Shown in pieces: positions 33,097-46,569 of a DNA stretch of 64,000 nt (the stretch's first letter is position 1; every line of letters begins with the position of its first letter). Location of the stretch: NCBI GenBank assembly GCA_043228905.1, contig JBHGNT010000010.1, forward strand, positions 20,956,001 to 21,020,000, written 5' to 3'. The notes under the pieces are model-generated. The model did not search any database, was not told the DNA's origin, and saw only the letters and a list, made by a program, of their open reading frames with translations. A program made the translations under genes and the position numbers. The DNA is from Azolla caroliniana (lineage: Eukaryota; Polypodiophyta).

Positions 33097-34520
33097 GCAC
33101 GCAGCGCATCAAGTGGTGTGTGTGATCAATAACCATCCATGGGCCATCTCAAATATGTGTTCATATAACATATAACGTACCTGCCCCACGGTAACTAGCG
33201 TCAAACTGTTAGAGCGAGTTTATACACAATTATATACATGTCAGATGTGGGTGTTGTGTATGTATCGATTATATAGCTTACATTGCCACCATATGTATCG
33301 CACTACTCTATACATATCATGCATGATGGGATTTGGTATCTCCTTCGGAGCCAGGCTCTGTATATAAGACTAGGTCTTATATATTTCTGTGTATGTACAT
33401 ATATTATATTCACTACTTTCCAAAGATGTTGTGTCGTTATTTATCATAATGTTTATAGTATATGGCATCCCATGACCAATCAACCAACAAACACTATAAT
33501 TTCATGTCCTCATACTAATAACAATGTTAAATAGGGAGTATGCTATTTCATATTAATGCAAACATACCCATATAATTCTCAACAAGGAATTTAATGGGAA
33601 GATTCAAGCCGAGTATTCTCTCCCATAGAACAAATTTAGTGATTGATATAAAGTGCCCAATCTGTTCTAGTGATTGTCAACCCTTAGAACAAAATGTGCG
33701 GGGAAACTTTGCCAATTAGAAATTGAGCAATCATGTGAGCTATATGTTAATAGATAATTTCAACATAAGTAACAAAAAAATACTATCAAAAGTTCTACAA
33801 AAGAATGTAGTGTTAGAACTACTGTAATTTCTAGCAAATCATATACATTGCTTGCAATTATATACAATCGTATGTGGTGACATTCATTGATGTAGGCTTG
33901 GAGGCTATATTTAGGTAAACTAAGGTATAAGTTCTCCTAAATTCTGGTATTAGTGTTCTTGTTCATGTAAAAAATGGATTGCCAACCAAAAACAATGCTA
34001 TGCACGCTACTTCAAGCAAATGTTCAATGTGTGTGTTCAAAAATCCAAGTAACACTGTAGACACAAGAATCTGAATAAGATTCCAAGAGCGCAGAAAGAA
34101 AATTGATCCATTTTCTTGCATACTAAATTTGATATTTTTTACAAAAAAGTCTTTGTTATCCTATTAGATCAGTCATTCCCACACAAAAGCACACTTTCAC
34201 GACCCAGTAGTATTAAATGGATACCCAGAATCATGGTCATCTTGTTTTTGTCTTTCCAAATGTAGCATACATGGGACATGGGATGCATCCCAAAAGAGAA
34301 TGAGTAACATCCGTATGAGGAATAGAGCAAACGTCTAATCGTAATCTACATGCGGTACGTTTCGATATAAAAATCCAATAGAAGTAAATAGACTAAATGG
34401 GACATTCAGTTAAAATATATTATACCTAGATTTGCCTACTCAATACACTTATGGAACATGTTTTTTTTTCTTCCAGTTAAGTGCTCCTGTTCATGCAAAA
34501 AAATGTACATTGCCATCCAT
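33097..34520. other. AT-rich spacer with diverged repeat copy
   Basis: No gene recognised. Sequence at 33950-34060 (GTTCATGTAAAAAATGGATTGCCA ... region) is a diverged relative of the repeat unit that starts near 34485, so the direct repeats flanking the PhzF fragment belong to a small local family. Confidence 0.5.
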
Positions 34521-34920
34521 AAATAACATTACATTTGCTCAAGTGAATATTTCAATGCATGTGTTCAGGAGCCCAACTTTTGATAGGAGTTGGTAGACAA
34601 GCTATGGAGCAATCCAGCACAATTACAGCACTTAGAAATGTTGAGCCTATAAATGACATGTCAACAGGTGGAGTTGACTTCTAAAGAGGATGTAAGAAAC
34701 TTAGAGCCTTGTTTTGATGAGATAAAGAAGTGCTTGACAAGAGGGCTGATTGTGACTGGACAAGCATCTGCCAATTCCTTTGGCATTGACTGTGAGTCTC
34801 GATTCTTTGCCATGCAAAATAACATTACATTAGTTCAAGTGAATATTTCAATGCATGTGTTCAGGAGTCCAACTTACGATAGGAGCAGGTAGTCAAGCTA
34901 TGGAGCAATCCAGCACAATT
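34521..34920. repeat. 104-bp direct repeats bracketing a PhzF fragment
   Basis: 34521-34624 and 34817-34920 are equal in length with no gaps. They share AAATAACATTACATT, GAATATTTCAATGCATGTGT and GCTATGGAGCAATCCAGCAC. By eye they differ at about eight positions. The PhzF-derived fragment lies between them. Confidence 0.95.
34632..34811 (+). pseudogene. Duplicated fragment of the PhzF-like gene (intron 3 end + exon 4)
   Basis: This 180-bp segment matches 27950-28129 without gaps and with four mismatches that I can count. It covers the last 36 bp of intron 3, including the splice acceptor, and the first 144 bp of exon 4. It is therefore a DNA-level copy, not a retrocopy. Three of the four changes alter an amino acid. 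No other exon is nearby, so it is a gene fragment. Confidence 0.96.
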
Positions 34921-37430
34921 TCATCTCATCATTTCAAATCTTGATCAAAGATCCCCATAGCTTGCCAACTCATTTACACATAGATCAAGATGTTGGGTGG
35001 ATTACCTTATTTCATGTTGATTACCAAGGGTGACGCACTTTTTAGCAAGTAGGGGCGACGCACAAATGAAGGAAATCAAATGGAAGATGAAGATGAAAAG
35101 TTTTAGTTTAGACAAGTATCACTTTGACTAAGGATCCAATAGTCAAATCTTCATTCAACATTTTGAATATGGAGCCATCCTAACATACTGTGTATTTTTT
35201 ATCATTTCCTGTGAAAGAATTATTATTTTCATTTGTTGCCATCTGGCACATAAACATGGATTCTGGATTAAGGGATAAGACCTCTTAATAAACTCCTGTG
35301 GATGTTTCAACATTAGGGTCTTGACTATCGAAGAAGCCTGAAATCTCTCATGCAAAATAGATTTGGCCAAACAAGAGTTCAAAAAATAAAATTAAAAACA
35401 ATCATATAATGGTACATGTCAATGAATGATGTATAACATGTTTGCAATTTTGGGCATATCAACCTCAGCTAAAAACCTCACAGCAATCGTGTTGACAATT
35501 TGTTTTGAGGAAAAACCAGTAACCTTTACGAATTTTTTATATATTTGGCCAAACTTGTCAACTAAAAAATAGGAAACCCAGTATAGCTGACACCACATCT
35601 TCATCATGATCTAATCATACATTACAAATATACTTTTTATGTTCAATACTTGAGGAGAATAATGCTACAGAAAAACTTTTTGTGGTGGAATTTTACTGTA
35701 TAGAACAGAACTGGCTCATGATCTTCTTATCACCGCGTCAACCGCAATGGCAGTTGTTCAAAAGCCACCTGATCGAAGGACCACAAAAGAAACTTGATTA
35801 TTTTCAAGAAAAGAACAATCAATGCATCTGTTATCCATGAACAATCAGAAACTAGACTCCTGGTTTTACCCATTATGCAAGTGACGAAGGGCCATACATT
35901 CATTTACTTGTAATGCTCAGCCTACCAAATATGCAGTTACCATACCGGTAATTAGCATAGTAAATCCTCTGATAAACACTCTGTTAACCCTCAAAAGAGG
36001 TTCTTGAAAGTTATGGAAGCATGACGGGGATTTTATATTTCCATTTCTAATGTATTCACAAGATCTCTACACTTAAATCTAATATGATCGGCAGTTATCT
36101 TCTCTTCTTCGTGTTCCTTCTCCTATATCTCCCCACTCCGAAGCCCTGCTGGAGTACTACATTATTGTTTTGAAATTATTGTGATGGCCAATATAATGTA
36201 ATAAAGGGAGATAAGAGAATGATCCCTCGTCTCGAGCTCATTCATGAGAAATCTAGAGGTGCTTCAGGTATGCTATATCCTACACCCGAGGTACTTGAGG
36301 CTTAGCTACTCCCCTCGAATTCATTGGCTATACAGCTTCAAGTCAGCAATTCCTGGAAATTCTGTGAGGCATAGTGGTGGTCAGAATGATGTATCGCATA
36401 GGAAGTATGATTCTCTGCAATATAACGATCATAATTATGTGTACAATAGGAAATGGCATGAATATTTGCTACACAATGATCGTAGTAGTGAGTGTGATAG
36501 CAAGTAAAGGAAAAGAAAAAAAAAAAGATTATCCTTTTTAGATATATAAATAGAATTGTTTTTTCAAGAAAGCTAAAATAATATATAAAAAATTACGAGT
36601 TTACTTCAAAATAGTTTCCAATTTAACTTGAATAAGAGAAAGAAAAATATTATGTAATCCACTAGAAAATGAGCCTTTATTTTCAATGCTTAACTAGCAT
36701 TCGATAGATCATCTAAGTCTGGGCAATATAAGTCATCGGTGGGGGTTTGGTTTGTTAGCCAGGTACTGCTTCGTTATCGGTCACTCAGGAGTATTTAGCC
36801 TTGCAAGGTGGTCCTTGCTGATTCACACGGGATTTCACGTGCCCCAAAAAGTTCAAAAACCCATCAATATTTATGCAGCAAATAGATACATGTAAGAAAA
36901 TAATGAAAAGACATTATAGCCCACGTTATCATGATCATCTTCCAGTGTCAGAACAATGAGCATGAGTGCTAGATATCTGTATATCATACTGCATTAAGTA
37001 GCTATGAAGGCAGTCTGGAGCTATACTCTTTTTTCAGATATACTGCTGAAACCAAAATTTGAAAAGAATGTAACGGAAAACAGGTACCAAAAAACCTAAC
37101 AAAAAGGATAAGAATAAAATATGAAGAAAAAGTCAAAATACTTCAAGTTGTGATAAGCAATGAGAAGTTCGGATGGACGGGTAGTGTCTTCAAGAGATAC
37201 ATCAGATATTTAGGTTATTCCTATGCATATTGACTCCTTAGCTTACCTTGTTGGATTTCTAATAAAATAGCTTGCCAAACACACTTTTAACATCTTTTGA
37301 ATATCATAGGAATATTTGTGCACTTTGAAATTTGGACGATTGAACAAAGACGCAGTGACGGCATATTTCTCTGGCACAAATAAGCCATGACCATGATGTA
37401 TACATTTAGACATAATTAGCTCTAACAAAG
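34921..37430. other. Spacer downstream of VPS26C
   Basis: No gene recognised on either strand. The missing last coding exon of VPS26C (minus strand) should lie at the upper end of this region or just above it. The open frame at 36244-36507 shows no family resemblance. Confidence 0.45.
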
Positions 37431-37514
37431 GAGGAAACTTGATGTATACATTCCAAAATGTATGGATAATAGAGGAAACTTGATGTATACGTTCCAAAAT
37501 ATATGGATAATAGA
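37431..37514. repeat. 42-bp tandem duplication
   Basis: Two nearly identical units, GAGGAAACTTGATGTATAC... at 37431 and 37473, followed by the start of a third. It sits where the 3' end of VPS26C is expected. Confidence 0.9.
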
Positions 37515-37626
37515 GGAAACTTGATATGTCATAGTTGAGATGAGCAAAGGACTAAATTATGACACTTTGCAAACAACTCTTGATTGAGAAAAACGAGAAA
37601 AGAAGTACAAAATTCTAAAAACTCAC

Positions 37627-40600
37627 CCATTCCTTAGCAACAGTTGAGTCAGAAACAGAATAGAGCTTAGATATTTCAGCTTCAAATGTTATGTTAATGG
37701 ATATTCCGAATTCCAAAGAGAAAGACCTAAATAACAGAAGGGATGTAGAAGTTACCAAATGAATCAGTACGTCAAATTTTTTTCGAGCCTGGAGGAATTC
37801 TTCTTACCTTGTCGATAGTGTGGGACAGGTTAGAAGTCGAGGAAGAGTTAAATAAATTGGAAGAGATAGCCGACGGCAAACATCTCCATCTGCTATCTGT
37901 TCAGTTGAACCAAGACGATATTGATAAAAAAATACATATACATGGTAAATTCATTACACACATACTCATTGTAAATTGGCAACAAAGGTATAGTATATGC
38001 GTAAAATATGATCACATAAACATGTTTACTAATAAAGAAAATTGTGCATATAAGGGATGAGGATTTTCCCAAGAAACTTAAGAGAAGATATAAATGTATA
38101 TATACTGTCATACATGTGCATTGCCATTGCATATTCACGTCAAATAAGGATCCAGAATAAAAAGCAGTTACAAAGATCTATTTTCTCTGTAGCATTAAGA
38201 CGCTGAAAGAGATTCATGACCACTGTAACGCTAAGATAGCTTCATTATCTAGATCAGAAGATAAATAAAAAACACCTAGAGACATGAAATGGAATGAGTC
38301 TGCCAGGTGAGAAACAAGGTATACACTGATCATGCGGATTAAATTGGTTCCTTCTGTCCAAGGAAGTTCATCCATCTCCAATTAGCATAAAGTGATTTGA
38401 CACACAACAACCAGACAATTATACTGATTCACACATCTTTTTATGTTTGTATGCCTGATGTCAGACTCTAGAAATTTTTTTATCAACGATATTACTTGCG
38501 TAGATTGAATCTCTGTTGTCTCTGTGATCCTTCGATCATTCAAAATAATTGTCTCCGACCGCAGCAAATTCAAATCAATTGATCGAATTGGAACAGATGA
38601 AAATTCAACCGTAATCTCCCCTACAACCTGATCTGTTAGTATACATGATGTGACAACCCTCCCTGTGACTCGAAATCCACCTGAAACACATTACAATCCA
38701 CAATTGAGATAACTTTGATGTTCATATTTGAAGTGCACAAACATAATGAAAATGACAAATAGAAAATCAACTTTGGAAACCACTGTAAGCTTAAACGAAA
38801 TGCGATATCTATGCAACTTCATGAAGGCCAATGTCTCATATATTTCAGTAACAAATGGCTTCCAAATCTATGATAAGCCTTATTCCTCCCATCCTCATGA
38901 AAATAGAAATAAAATTGGAATTTATATTTATTTAATTTATATATTTGCATAAATTACATCCATGCAAGACAAGACTTCATAAGAACCAGTGTATAGCATT
39001 TTCTAGTAGTAAATATGGACGATTAAGAGCAGGTAAATAATATCAATTAATTCTCATGCTACAGTTTACTAATTGCAGTTTGAGAATGCTGGAATTTCCC
39101 AATTAGGTGATGTCCAAACAGAAAATTCTAAATGTGTATTTAGTCAGCATAAAAGTCTCCAGTGCTGAAGTCACCATACATATTCATTCAATTAGGTTAC
39201 TCTCCCTGAAGTATGCCGGATTCATTTATCACCATACAGCACCATATTAAGAGATGATTCAGCATGGTAAAGAATTATCTTCTGGGCGAAGAGGAAGTTT
39301 TATTTCTTTTCTCTGGTGTTCATGATTCTTTAAGATCCACCAAAAAATCATAAATTCAAACCACAATATATACCTGATCGAATTGAAGGCAAAAGAGAGT
39401 GCTTTTGTGTATCTTGTGTGATATAAAAGTACACAGAGTCATGTTGAATTGGAGAACGTGGAACAGGTCCTGTAATGACATATAGTATGTAAGTATATTT
39501 AGCAGCACAATAAGATCCAAAAACTTATGTATATACATCACAAAGTGTAAAGACAGAGAAACAAATTTGCCTTTTCTGTTTTCCAGAATAAATTCAAGTG
39601 TTGTAGATAAAGTCTTCTGCATATAGCTCCTGGAAATCTCTGCAGTCAATAGGTACTGGCAACGACAGCTCATAAGATTAAAGAAAACCGCAATAACCAA
39701 AATGTTAAAAACAAGTATTCCGCTCTGTGATAGTGATGCATCAATCTCTTAAAACCCTCCCGTATTTAACCATCAATCTCTTAAACAATCTCCCTTAATT
39801 AACCAACTATTGTAATAGTTTGAAACATGTTTTGTCTATATAGTAATTGTAAAATGTTGTTGGAGAATCAATCTTGAGATTCTAGAAAGAAAATCAAAGA
39901 AAAATAAAATTGTAGGCAGAGGAATTTAGACTTCTGTGCCAAAATATGAGAAGCATGAAGCTTCTTCTACTGATTTCTGTCCATGTAAATACATCTCCAT
40001 ATCTTTTACAGTGGACTTATTATACCAGTTATTAAGGGCAAGTCTAAGTGGAAAGAATGGTAAGGTGCTTGTTTCAGAGGTGAAAATACAGTGTAGCAGA
40101 AATGGAAACACACTTAGCTTACCTGAATGTTAATATTAGCACCATGATATGTATCATACAGGCAACCAAATGCACCATCTTTCGATCCATCCAAGGAAAT
40201 ACGAAATGGTATCTAAAACAGGCAAGGATATTACATAAGTGCCAGTCATGAATACAAATCACAAAATTATGTACAAGAAACAGGCAACTGTCAAACTCTT
40301 CACTGCAACAAAGAGAACAAGAACACTCATTCAAATATATAGAGCTATTCTTAGTAGCCAGAGTGGAAATGATGATGGATCATAGGAAGTGGGTGGCATG
40401 TTTTAAGTAAAGATAATATTGAAATTTGATTGGTGCTAGAAAACAAATAAGGTTTTCTTACATCTCTAATGCACAATGTTTTGGAACATTTTACATATTT
40501 CAGAACAGCTCAAACAGTAAAATTTATAGTATACATCCTTTTAAGTTTCCTTCAGTGCCTTCCATCATTAATATGAACTGTTATGTCAAACACCATTGCA

Positions 40601-43600
40601 TTGTAGGCTTCCCTGCAGACACTTAAAACACATTCCAGTTTGAAATTATAGTAAATGTTCACTATGGAAGTACATATTTCTAAAGATGCTTACCTCCTTG
40701 TTTCCTGGATCAATTTTGCCTGGGGAGGTTATCTGTATCATTTTATACCTGCATTTCACTTCAGTATGATATATAAGGAGCTTTGAACATTTTGGCAAAG
40801 AAACAAATAGATAAATAGAAGTCCATGCAGATTGGAAAAGATAAAGCCCTTTCAAATTTCAAAAGAGTGATTAAAACGAGAAGGCATCGATTCATAAGCC
40901 ACTATTTTAACTACAGTATATATTATCAAAACCTGAGAAGCCTTCACTGATGATTGGAGATTATTACTGGAGATAAGTGATATATACCAGTGTAAGACCA
41001 AACCAAGAGTTTGAATATATAGTGTTTGCTTTCATTGAGAAAATTTAGGAAATATGGCTGGTTTACCCTCAACCAATCTATTGACCCTAATACTTGAGAG
41101 GGCTGATAACCAGCCAGTCGGCTGTGGGCTGTGGGCTGTGGGCTTATAGTTTAATTGGTTGAAATGTAACACTCATAATAATAGTATTGTTGGTTCAGCA
41201 AAATTGACTTCTGCTAAAAGGGTTACGTAAGTGAATTTCGGTCGGGCCAGCATCAGTGTTTGCCGATATATAAATGCTCCAATGGAAAAGTACTAACACC
41301 ATGAAGCCAGATTAATGCCTTCGCCAGACAGCGGATAGTTTAAATGGATTCAATTAAAGGGAGTTGTTAACTGCCCTCCTTAGATCGACGACATGAGCGT
41401 CAGGTATGTATGCCAAATTACAAACACAAATTACTATGTGATGCCAATCTTTAGTATACCCAGGGGTTTGTGTGATGTCGTCCACCCAAACGCTACCTCT
41501 GTTACCCATTGGCGGGGAGTAGTGGAAAGACTCCACGAGTGGCGTTCTACCTTGACAGCCATCACTCAGACCTCATACTCATTACCTCTCTAAACATTAT
41601 TTGCGCTTGACTAGAACCTAACCTTGGCAGGAACCAGCTTAACAAGTGTATTCTGTGGTTCTTCACTTGGTAGGGATCTGTTATACCACTTAATCAAAAT
41701 GATAGCATGTGATTAACAACAAGGATAGGTGAAAATATGATACAATGTGTACGCATTTAGAGGAAACTGAATTATATTAGCAAAACTTGGCTGTTATTCT
41801 CACTTCTCATGCATACAATTGTGTGCCCTTCAGCAACTTTTATACATGTTTTGGTGGTTGCAATCTCAACTTTTACCTTTAATTACATATTCATTTATTG
41901 ACTAACCAACAGTTACCATCACTCTTAATCAGTATTATGGCTGCATATTTATTGTTACTATTTTATACATTTGCTTTATATATTATGGCCTTCTGGTCGT
42001 ATATACTCTTGTTAGACAGCCAACACTATGGCACGCCTGTAGGACGACAAATTCCGCAAATAAACCCAGTGAAGCAATTGAAGGCCCTGGGGTGACAGCT
42101 CAACAACAGTGGGATTGCTACATCTTCCACAACTTCCTTTGGAATGAACGGAGCGTTGGCAAGCTCAACACGTTGCTCCAACTGGGAGTGTCTGAGGCCA
42201 CCTCAGTCTTAGTCGTGACGAGTCTTCATCCCTACAGTTGGTGCTTCTTTTGCCCCGAGCTCCACTTTGAGCTCCTCCTAGAGGTGGTTGGTTTGGCGCA
42301 ACTGGGCATTTGTTGCAGATGGGGATGCATGTACTGCCAATTGGGGCATGTGCTCGGGGGAAGTCAGGTCCACATGCATTGATTGGCAATCATCTGTTTT
42401 GCATCAGTGGGGGGGGGGGGGGGGGGGTGGAGTAGTATACGCTACATGTGGTCCCACCTACCATTATTTTGGCCAGCTATGAGGTGTCCAGGAGCAACTG
42501 CAGAGGTATGGCAATTGCTCTTGAGTTTCAGGCCAAAAGTAGGGTCAGGCGGAGGTGGAGAGCAGAGAGTGGGATAGCAGAGACTGTCCCCAGATCAGGG
42601 TGTTGGTGCAATGAGTATGTGTTTTCTGGTTCTTTGGTGTGACAGTATCCCTATAGCTGGCAGGGAGGATGTGGTGGTGATGGTGCAAAGACCAGGGAGG
42701 TTAGGAAGAGAGCTTAGTTGAGCTTTGCCCTCCAACCGTGCCCTCTGCCACACAGGAATTCCATAACTCGATCCTTGTCAGTTTCATATGATAAAACAAT
42801 TGTAGGTGTCCTTGACGGCATTCTGGCATGAATGGACTGCAAATGCAGCCAAGCTTCACCTACTCCAGGATTATTGAGAAGCCCAACTCCAACAAGGAAC
42901 AGATGCCTACTTTTTGGACGTTGCAGCAATAGTTGAGATGTGGGAGGACATAACCAAGGGAAACCATAAAATGGTGGACGTGACCAATGAGGTTCACCAT
43001 CTTCTGTCTAGGTGAGATCACCCACAACCCTGCCTGACCACCAATTCAGAACAGCTCATGACAGTTTCCCATCATACAGCTCCTAGCATCCATCAGGTGA
43101 GGGTTCCAGAATACAAACTGCCCTGCCGAGTTTCCCATCATACGGCTCGTGGCTGGCAGAAAGAACACATATGTCGTGCTACTTGTTGTCACCTGCAGTA
43201 CCTCTAGAAGAGGCCATAGTAGCACCGCAACTACCAAACTCATCAACTCTCCATAAATGTTGGACAAAATTGTAAATGATGAAATCATCCGAAACCATCA
43301 ATGAGCTCTTGCCCCCTGCTTATCCTGGGGCACTTCATTGCTTCACCAGATTTTTGCACAGAATCTGTTGTCCCACAGGCATGCCACAGTGTTGGTCATC
43401 CAACAGGTGTAATCATGGCCAACAAGCAATAGTCTATTATACATCAAATAGAAACAGTAAATACTCTTTTGCTTGAATGGTTTTGTCAAGGGAATTCGTT
43501 GTCTCACAGGCATGCCATAATATAAACACAGCCAGAAGGCTATATTATATAAAGTACTGTATGAGTAGGAATAGTAAATATGCTTTAGGTAGGTATAACC

Positions 43601-45294
43601 ATTGGTTGATCACCCAATAAAATATGTAATTAAAGCTAAACAATGAGATAGCAACCTGCCATAACATGTGTAAAAATTGCAAGAAGGGAACACAAATGTG
43701 TGTATTAGAAGTGAGAATAACAATTGAGCTTTGCTAATATAAATTGACTTTTACTTTAACTGTGTATACTGCATATTATATTTCTGCATGTCCTTATTAT
43801 TAATTGCATGTTTATCATTCTAATTAAGAGGTATAATTGAGCTCTCCCATTTAATAAACAACAAGCTATGATCATTAAGTTGGTTTCTAGTTTGCAATCG
43901 GGTTTCGGTCAAGTACAGCTAGTGCTCGTACATATTACAATTTGTGTCTTGTTGCAATTTGTGTTTGTAGGGCTCGGAGATCAAAGAGCTCTTATTACAA
44001 TACGCTGGCATGCATAGCTGAAACTCATGACTTCAACTGGAAGAGGGCTGGTAAAAAGAGTGAAAACCAATGCAAACAGCTCCATTCTGACCTCTTTCAC
44101 TTAAATAACATAAAGTATGCTTTTCATCATTTCAAAATGCACTATATGTAAATCCTATCTAAATCTTGTATGAGCTCACAAGTAAATCTGTATATATTTG
44201 TATTTATTTATATGGTTGATATATATGAACATAAAAAGTTAAGAAAAAATGAAAATCAAAGAGCTAATGAATAATCATGAATGATTGCAAAATAGACACA
44301 TGCAATCACAAAGGTCATACTTCTTTCTAAATTTTGCATGCCTGAAAATAGATAACATCATCATAACGCCACTGATATCTCAGTTTCGGGGTGATTGCTA
44401 CATTATTGCAACGGATGTGCTTTAAAACTTCTATGGAACAAATGTTTCTCATGCTATAATTATCAGATGTTTGAATCTTTGTATGCAGTACAGGATTGAC
44501 CTCATTAGCAAATAGTAATGATTTCTCAAGCATGAAGAGGAAAATAGGAAGTGGGGAGAGATGCTTACAGCAATTGGATCGGCTTTACGGATGTATACAA
44601 TGATTCCAGAACTCCAATAGATTGAACGCTAGGCTGTTCAAAAAGCCACAAGAAAACAAAATAAATAAATATAGAAGAAATGGTGCCCTCTAGATATCAG
44701 GAATAGCAGAGTTCATAACCAAGATTCCTTGGAGAGAACAAAATACCCAAAAAATGGTAAAAAATGGCCTTTCAAATCATGAAAACAAAAATTCTTGCAG
44801 AGGGAATGAAGTAAAATAAAATGATCAAAGCTTCAGTGAAAGAGTACAGAAACGGCCATTTCAGATCTTCATGAAATGTTGAGACCATAAGGAAATTACT
44901 TGTGGAGTAAAACAAGTAAAGCAAACGCCGAGAAATGGTGCCAAACTGGAATTTTGAGCATCTTGAAAATTGAGATCATAAATTGTTTGTAGAATAATGA
45001 AGAAAGAAAAAAACCTGCAGAGAAATGGTACCGACGGCAGTGATTTTGATACCTTGATGAGAGATACTTGAGAAATTCTTCAATATTAAGAAACCATCGA
45101 TGACGTCCTGTGAAGAAAATAACAGGAGAATAAAAAAGAGATGCGTCTAATAGGTTACAAAAACTCAGATAAAACCTTCGACCTTTACAAAGATGAAAAT
45201 GACATGTATAAATATAGATATGTATACCCACAGGTGGTCTATATATTCGATCCGCTCTGCTGAATTTGAGCTCCATCTCCATCGCCATCGCCAT
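37627..45294 (-). CDS. VPS26C: VPS26C (DSCR3-like) retriever subunit, 3' end incomplete
   Basis: Ten exons on the minus strand (45294-45232, 45107-45015, 44633-44569, 40748-40694, 40212-40123, 39655-39571, 39469-39374, 38680-38496, 37896-37808, 37726-37627) join in phase to 307 codons; the family has about 327. VPS26C is an arrestin-fold subunit of the retriever endosomal recycling complex. Family segments seen in order are KFSRADRIYRPP, FSSISHQGIKIT, GVLESLYTSVKPIQLL, SPGKIDPGNKEIPF and YHGANINIQYLLTAEISR. Then come FYITQDTQKHSLLP, GGFRVTGRVV, IDLNLLRSETIILNDRR, TEIQSTQIADGDVC and LPRLLTCPTL, ending EISKLYSVSDSTVAKEW. The last ten to twenty codons were not located: reading on past the final TGG gives VSF and a stop, or there is another exon below 37620. 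Intron 6 uses a GC donor (AAAAG|gcaaat). M1 starts a run of four in-frame ATGs. Confidence 0.9.
41616..43913. mobile_element. Element with ~430-bp imperfect terminal inverted repeats in VPS26C intron 3
   Basis: The arm 41616-42055 aligns in inverted orientation with 43491-43913. Examples are GAATTATATTAGCAAA at the left against the complement of TTTGCTAATATAAATT at the right, and GTTATTCTCACTTCT in both. Another is ATGGCACGCCTGTAGGACGACAA against the complement near 43491. The inner ~110 bp of the right arm occurs a second time at about 43361-43466. The core (42056-43360) has no convincing transposase frame and contains a 17-bp poly-G. No target duplication was found. It could be a decayed Mutator-like or foldback element, or two opposed LTR remnants. 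Confidence 0.7.
42412..42428. repeat. Poly-G tract
   Basis: Uninterrupted run of about 17 G within the core of the inverted-repeat element; length is uncertain by nature. Confidence 0.85.
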
Positions 45295-46510
45295 CGCCAA
45301 AAGCCTCCTAAAATATTTGTTCACGAATCACAACAAACAACGAATGTGTTCATTTTGAGTGGCAAGAGAAAGCACCTTCAAACGTAGGTCTAATATTTCT
45401 TTAAACTACAAATATGTCACAATATCTAGATTAGTCGATGGTTATAGAATAGATAGATTTAACCACGAGGATTCTCTCTAGCTAATTTGATACTTTCAAG
45501 TGGTTGGAGGTTTATAGACTATTAAGCAAGATCAAAGAGCGATTAGATATTAATCCAAATCACTAATCGCATATCAATATAATCTCTAGATAGAGCTCAT
45601 AGGCTATGCTCTTCTGTATATAATGCCAAAATGATTAAGATACATGAGTTTATGACCCACCATATGATGGGATGCATATATACTATTCACATCATGACTT
45701 GTTAACTAAAGCTTAAGGCTGAGATAGGTATAACATCACTCGTTACATGGATGAGCTCATAACAATGGTCACTAATTAACTTTAGCTATGTGCGCTCGAA
45801 CACATGAATCATGCCTTATAATTAACTATATAGGGTATACATTGTAATTCTTTCTTATTCCTGAGGTGTTTGGGCATGAGGGGAGTCATGTAGTGTGTGA
45901 TGCAAAGAACTTGCAAGCTTCAATCTATGTTTTTTTGTTGGCATAGGGCTCGATCTAAATATTCCTTTCAAGTTGTCTGATTCATTCCATAAGTTGGGGG
46001 ATATCCAAACACCAAGAGATGAGTTGTTTGAGTTTGAAATTCTTGGAAATTTATGGCATTGTGAGAATTGTGCGGACCAATCATTTTTAGCAAGGGAATT
46101 TCTAGAAATATAAATTGTAATATGCATTGACCTATCAAGTAGTTGTTTTATGTTTTTCATGCTTTAATATGAAAAGTCATTGATATTGTCATATATGCGA
46201 GATCAAGTTTCCCCTTCTTTTTTAACCACTATTACGCATGAAGTGATAAAAACTTGGTGCAGACAAGGAATGAACGAGCAATATGTTGTATCAATTTTGA
46301 GTACTTGCCATGCATTCCCATGGCAAGCACATTGACATTGGTGTGTCATATAAGAAAAAAAACAAGAAGTATCTATGTGTGCAATAGAGGAAAAGTTAGA
46401 ATGTAAGGCCTTGTGGCCACCATCATGTGAAAACGGCTAAAACAATTTAAAGACAATGACTATTTTTGTGTCATTTTTTGGTCTTCTTCTTCGTTCTCAA
46501 TCTTTAGACT

Positions 46511-46569
<59 letters not shown>

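Noticed and set aside
34653-34892. Possible separate PhzF-like gene
   Set aside because: Only 180 bp match, including intron sequence, and no other exons lie nearby; it is a duplicated fragment.
36244-36507. 87-codon frame with a HSGGQNDVSHRKYDSLQYND stretch
   Set aside because: No family resemblance, no partner exons, AT-rich surroundings.
42092-42382. Open frame of 96 codons in the inverted-repeat core
   Set aside because: No transposase or gag motif; Cys/Trp-rich low-significance translation.
43942-44151. Possible exon after a TTTGTAG acceptor-like site
   Set aside because: It lies on the plus strand inside a minus-strand intron and matches no known family.
44327-44533. Candidate exon 4 of VPS26C
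   Set aside because: The frame has weak similarity only and needs a stop to be ignored. The exon at 40694-40748 fits the phase and the SPGKI motif much better.
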